A stretch of 64,000 bases of DNA, from positions 1 to 64,000 of the forward strand of contig RMBW01000063.1 in assembly GCA_004009845.1 (NCBI GenBank), given 5' to 3'. Source of the DNA: Davidsoniella eucalypti. Its lineage: Eukaryota > Ascomycota > Sordariomycetes > Microascales > Ceratocystidaceae. The notes beneath the pieces were generated by a model. The model had not been told where the DNA came from. It saw only the letters and a program-made list of their open reading frames with translations, and ran no database searches. This document shows positions 60,801 through 64,000 of the stretch, piece by piece. Numbering within the stretch: the first letter of the stretch is position 1; the number at the start of each line of letters is the position of its first letter. The translations under genes and the position numbers were made by a program.

Positions 60801-61903
60801 TGCTCGGCCTTCGGATCACTCTTTCCGAGCTTGCTGGACAACTCCGCACCTCCACGCCGGCTACTCAGATCATTATTTAGCCCATCAACAACCGGCCACT
60901 ACATACTTTGCTGCCTTGTCGAACAGACTAAGGGTCTAGAATACCCTATTTCATTACCCCCTCTACCGGAAGTGCATAATCACCCGTTTGCTCGACAGAC
61001 TGTCCGATGATATGTCTAGTCAATAGCCGATTTTCTTATCCGGGCAGTCGACCAAGTACAGCTAGCCAAGTCGTCAGACCGTATATCTTATACAACAACC
61101 GGCTTTTCTTTTTCTTTCTAAAAACACCACTTTGAGCGAGTATTTGATGCAGCAAAGCTAAGGCCTCTTTCATTATATTGGCTGTTGTTTGGTCGGACAT
61201 TTTCTAATGTATTTTGAGAGGACATATTTGCTCTTTAGCACTCACAAAAGCTGTCAAAGATCCTACAGGAGCACATATCTTTTGCTTCACACGACCTGGA
61301 ATTGCCAGACGATATAATCTTTCGCGATTCTCAGGCCATTCCATCACCTTATATGCTGTAACCGACCTCTAGCTTAATCACTTATTGTCTTACATTAGAC
61401 CTCTGAACCCTTTCTCAGACACAGGCTACCTTTTTGTATTATTTTATTCTTTCTCGTTTTAGTTAGCCAGACTTCCCAGGCCTCCTCCCTGCGGGTTCTT
61501 ACAACCTAGCTTATTAGTGGTATCGCCTTCCGTTCTTTGACTTGTAGTAGACGGGTGCCGCACTGATAGTTTGACAGACCGAGCCCGTCGTGAAAAAAAA
61601 AACCTCTGAAATGGAGCTAAGCTCGGTCAGTTGTCGTTGTAGTATGAACAAAAGGTCTTACTGCATGCCACTGATTCATTTTCATGAGAACCGCTTTGGA
61701 TGCTTTATAGTTTCAATTATTGTTTATCACAACGCTGGACCAGCCTGCTTCCGGTCACCTTAGTGAGGGTCTCATTCCGGACTTGGATACTCAAATGCAA
61801 AAATCAGTTCACCGAATCCCAAAGACACGGATGATTGGGACGATATCCGTGCTGACAGGGAGACAGGAAGATAACGGTAATCGAGAAAGAAGATGGAAAT
61901 AAA

Positions 61904-61924
61904 TGTACAATGTACAATGTACAA
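61904..61924. repeat. Three tandem TGTACAA units
   Basis: TGTACAA occurs three times head to tail and is followed by TGTAAAC. TGTA-starting octamers resemble Pumilio (Puf) binding sites, but no transcript is known here, so this is only a sequence observation. Confidence 0.6.
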
Positions 61925-62614
61925 TGTAAACTATTGAAGCCAAGCGAACAAGAATACAAACCGCCCAACATTAATGTTTTTTTGGTACACAGGGTTGGAT
62001 GGCAACTTTCACGCAGATCATATACTAGCAAGTACGTACTGTCGTTGCCACAACTGCTTTTCTTTCCCACAGTTGCACCCCTTTAGCTTTGATGTGAAGC
62101 ATCTACCACGAGGGCCTTTCAAAGAAATAGAGGACACTCGTTTTCCGGGCACTCTCACTTTGTTCTAATATTGAAACCAGCAAACTGCGATTCTCATCCA
62201 TGACAGACATTGCACGGAGCTCCAAGATAACGGTACCGAAGTACGTAAATGCGGTTCTCTCCAAAACAAGCCAGATACATGAATATATACAACCTGTGCT
62301 TTCTATAGCTGTAACACGTCAGCAATATCTCGGTCTATATACATGATGTATACACAGATACAGCGAGTAGAGTAGTAGTATAGAGCTATCTGCAAACAGC
62401 CTGTGCGGGCATGTTCATCCTCATTCTCATCCGGTATTTTTATATTTTCTTTTGATTTTTGTTCGTTGTACTTTTTTATTTTATTTTTATTAATTTGTCT
62501 GTCCAAAGATCCAGGGATCGTCTTTGAGGGACGCGGGGTTCAGGAATTGTCAGGCAAGAATCGAGATAGAACAGCTCTAGATCGCAGTCTATGGCTAGTT
62601 TCGATGCTACCAAA

Positions 62615-62662
62615 CGAAAAAAAAAAGAAGAAGAAAAAAAGAAGAAAAAAGAAAAAAAAAGA
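62615..62662. repeat. Polypurine A/G tract
   Basis: About 48 bases of almost pure A and G lie on the plus strand. Such a tract can form triplex or nucleosome-poor DNA; it also creates the Lys-rich and Phe-rich chance frames here. Confidence 0.7.
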
Positions 62663-64000
62663 CCCTGTCCCAAAATATTGGCTTTTTTGGCACTTCAAAT
62701 AGAAAACATGAGAGATTCGGACTAAGGATTTTGATAGATGCGTGAGTGAGGCAAAGATCATATATCGATAAATAGCATATGGTAATGCTGCTTTCTGCTG
62801 CTTTTATCGTGAAATGTCTCAACGTATCCGTGGTTGTAACGTTGTAAAATCAAGATCTCACTGAACATATATCATGTATTTCTTTTTTTTCCTAGTTCGA
62901 ATTTGCTTGCTAGGGGACGCATTGTGTTAATAGTGTCGTTTGTTTGGCGAGTTACAGTAACAGTACCACTATGTTCACTAGTTGAAGTAAGACATATTTG
63001 CAAAACCATCTCAACTATTAGACATCTGTGTCTATGATATACCCTAACTAATTCTTCTTAACTATCCACAGAATGTTTGAGTACGGACATGTACAATAAT
63101 CCATGGTACCAAAGGCTTTTGCCACTAAAACTGCGGTGCGCCCTGTGTTGTTGTCAATTTCATTGCTTTGTTCTAGGCCTCGTCCATTAAGCTAGCATCA
63201 ACAACAAGGTCACATTTTAGATAATTACATTCTGTTTCAATGTGAAAATGGGTATGATATGTAAAAACGATAATGCAAAAGGCCAAGATAGGTGGGTTCG
63301 AGTGCAGAAAGAAGTGTTGCAATCACTACCAAAGAACCAAGCTACTCAGCCAACCGCAACTAGTATTACTACTGCTAGGGACCAATTCTCTTGCATCTAC
63401 CAAACAAACGACAACCATAGATTTTGATTCCAGACGCCAAACGAGAAAATAACTTATAATAACGGTGCCCCGGCTGTTCTGGTGCCCAATATCATGTCAG
63501 TATCACATAGTAGTATGAAGGATTTTGAATGGGAAAACAAAAAGACTGGCAAAATCCAAAACAAAAAAGGGTAGTAGGCAGCCAGACCAGGATACTAATA
63601 AACAATATCGAAGGCATATATCTCGGCCTATTCGAATTCCTGTCCTAACGGCACGGTTGGACTAGCTCGAATGAGCTACGAATGTTCTTGCAAGGCAAAT
63701 ATCGTGAGAAAAGAGAAGAGACGATATATTTGGCTTCTTCCTTCCTCAACATAGAGTTTTCAAAGAAGGAATAGCTCTACGTAAAGAGGACTACTAAATA
63801 TGTTATTCCAAAGCAACTCGCTTCCTATAACTGATGATTAAAAAAGAAAAAAAACTATGTGTCTGTTTTCTCTTGTCTCTAGCTCGAAAAAATCCAGGAT
63901 GAAAAAAAGGCAATCAGCTCATATATGCGGGTTGGCTGTGAATCGTCATTAACGAGGGGTCATTTTCTCTAATGGAAAATCCGGGACAGTCCTAAATATC

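Larger units (their letters stand above)
54874..64000. other. Gene-empty stretch of about 9.1 kb to the window end
   Basis: No reading frame beyond about 150 codons is seen and none resembles a known family. There are simple-sequence patches: (TTTTC)n near 56087-56107, three 10-bp units ending CTTTCTTCA at 59961-59990, three TGTACAA units at 61904-61924, and a purine-only run at about 62615-62662. No tRNA, rRNA or transposon was recognised. Confidence 0.55.

Noticed and set aside
63242..63427. 61-codon forward frame with balanced charge, considered as a small gene, and nearby GGTTCGAG as a tRNA B box
   Set aside because: No tRNA arms can be formed around it and there is no support for the frame beyond composition.
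1..64000. CRISPR arrays, bacterial operons and ribosome-binding sites
   Set aside because: The window is eukaryotic, with spliceosomal introns and Pol III genes; no regularly spaced repeats are present.

Overview
The window looks like nuclear DNA of a filamentous ascomycete (Pezizomycotina-like). The evidence is: a DUF3824-type protein known from these fungi; spliceosomal introns with GTAAGT-like donors and a CTAAC branch point a short distance from the acceptor; a dispersed 5S rRNA sequence with an upstream TATA element; and a split tRNA-Ile(AAU). The standard genetic code fits every gene. I cannot name the species.

Eight protein genes are supported by recognisable protein families, and seven of the eight have complete models consistent with their splice sites or single exons. 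They cover only about a fifth of the window. From left to right: ethanolamine/choline kinase (minus, 6295-7761, one intron); Npr3 (plus, 9605-12387, one intron); a bHLH transcription factor (minus, 13537-14946, no intron); a 14.5 kb stretch without a recognisable gene; Sft2 (plus, 29403-32499, three very long introns); a Pol III segment with a split tRNA-Ile (minus, 32774-32869) and an interrupted 5S rRNA (plus, 35664-35880); a La-motif RNA-binding protein (plus, 39362-41657); a 6.6 kb gene-empty stretch; the DUF3824 protein (plus, 48253-49893); and a head-to-head pair of splicing-factor genes, CLF1 (minus, 50284-52378) and PRP31 (plus, 52900-54873). The last 9 kb holds no gene I can recognise.

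The genes are housekeeping or regulatory: phospholipid head-group phosphorylation, TORC1 restraint under amino-acid starvation, E-box transcription control, Golgi trafficking, mRNA binding, and two spliceosome subunits. They do not form a gene cluster or a shared pathway, apart from the CLF1/PRP31 pair.

The most unusual content is outside the protein genes. The 5S rRNA is complete and foldable at 120 nt except for a 90-bp insertion flanked by a 7-bp direct repeat. The tRNA-Ile has a compositionally distinct segment of about 745 bp starting 10 nt from its 5' end, flanked by a 14-bp direct repeat and ending in a (GTT)n run. Together these suggest Pol III genes acting as insertion sites. A 14-nt telomere-repeat match next to a 13-bp perfect hairpin lies at 43.97-44.13 kb in a gene-empty region. 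It could be an interstitial telomeric scar, a Tbf1-type site or, more speculatively, a telomerase RNA template. No searches or folding programs were run.
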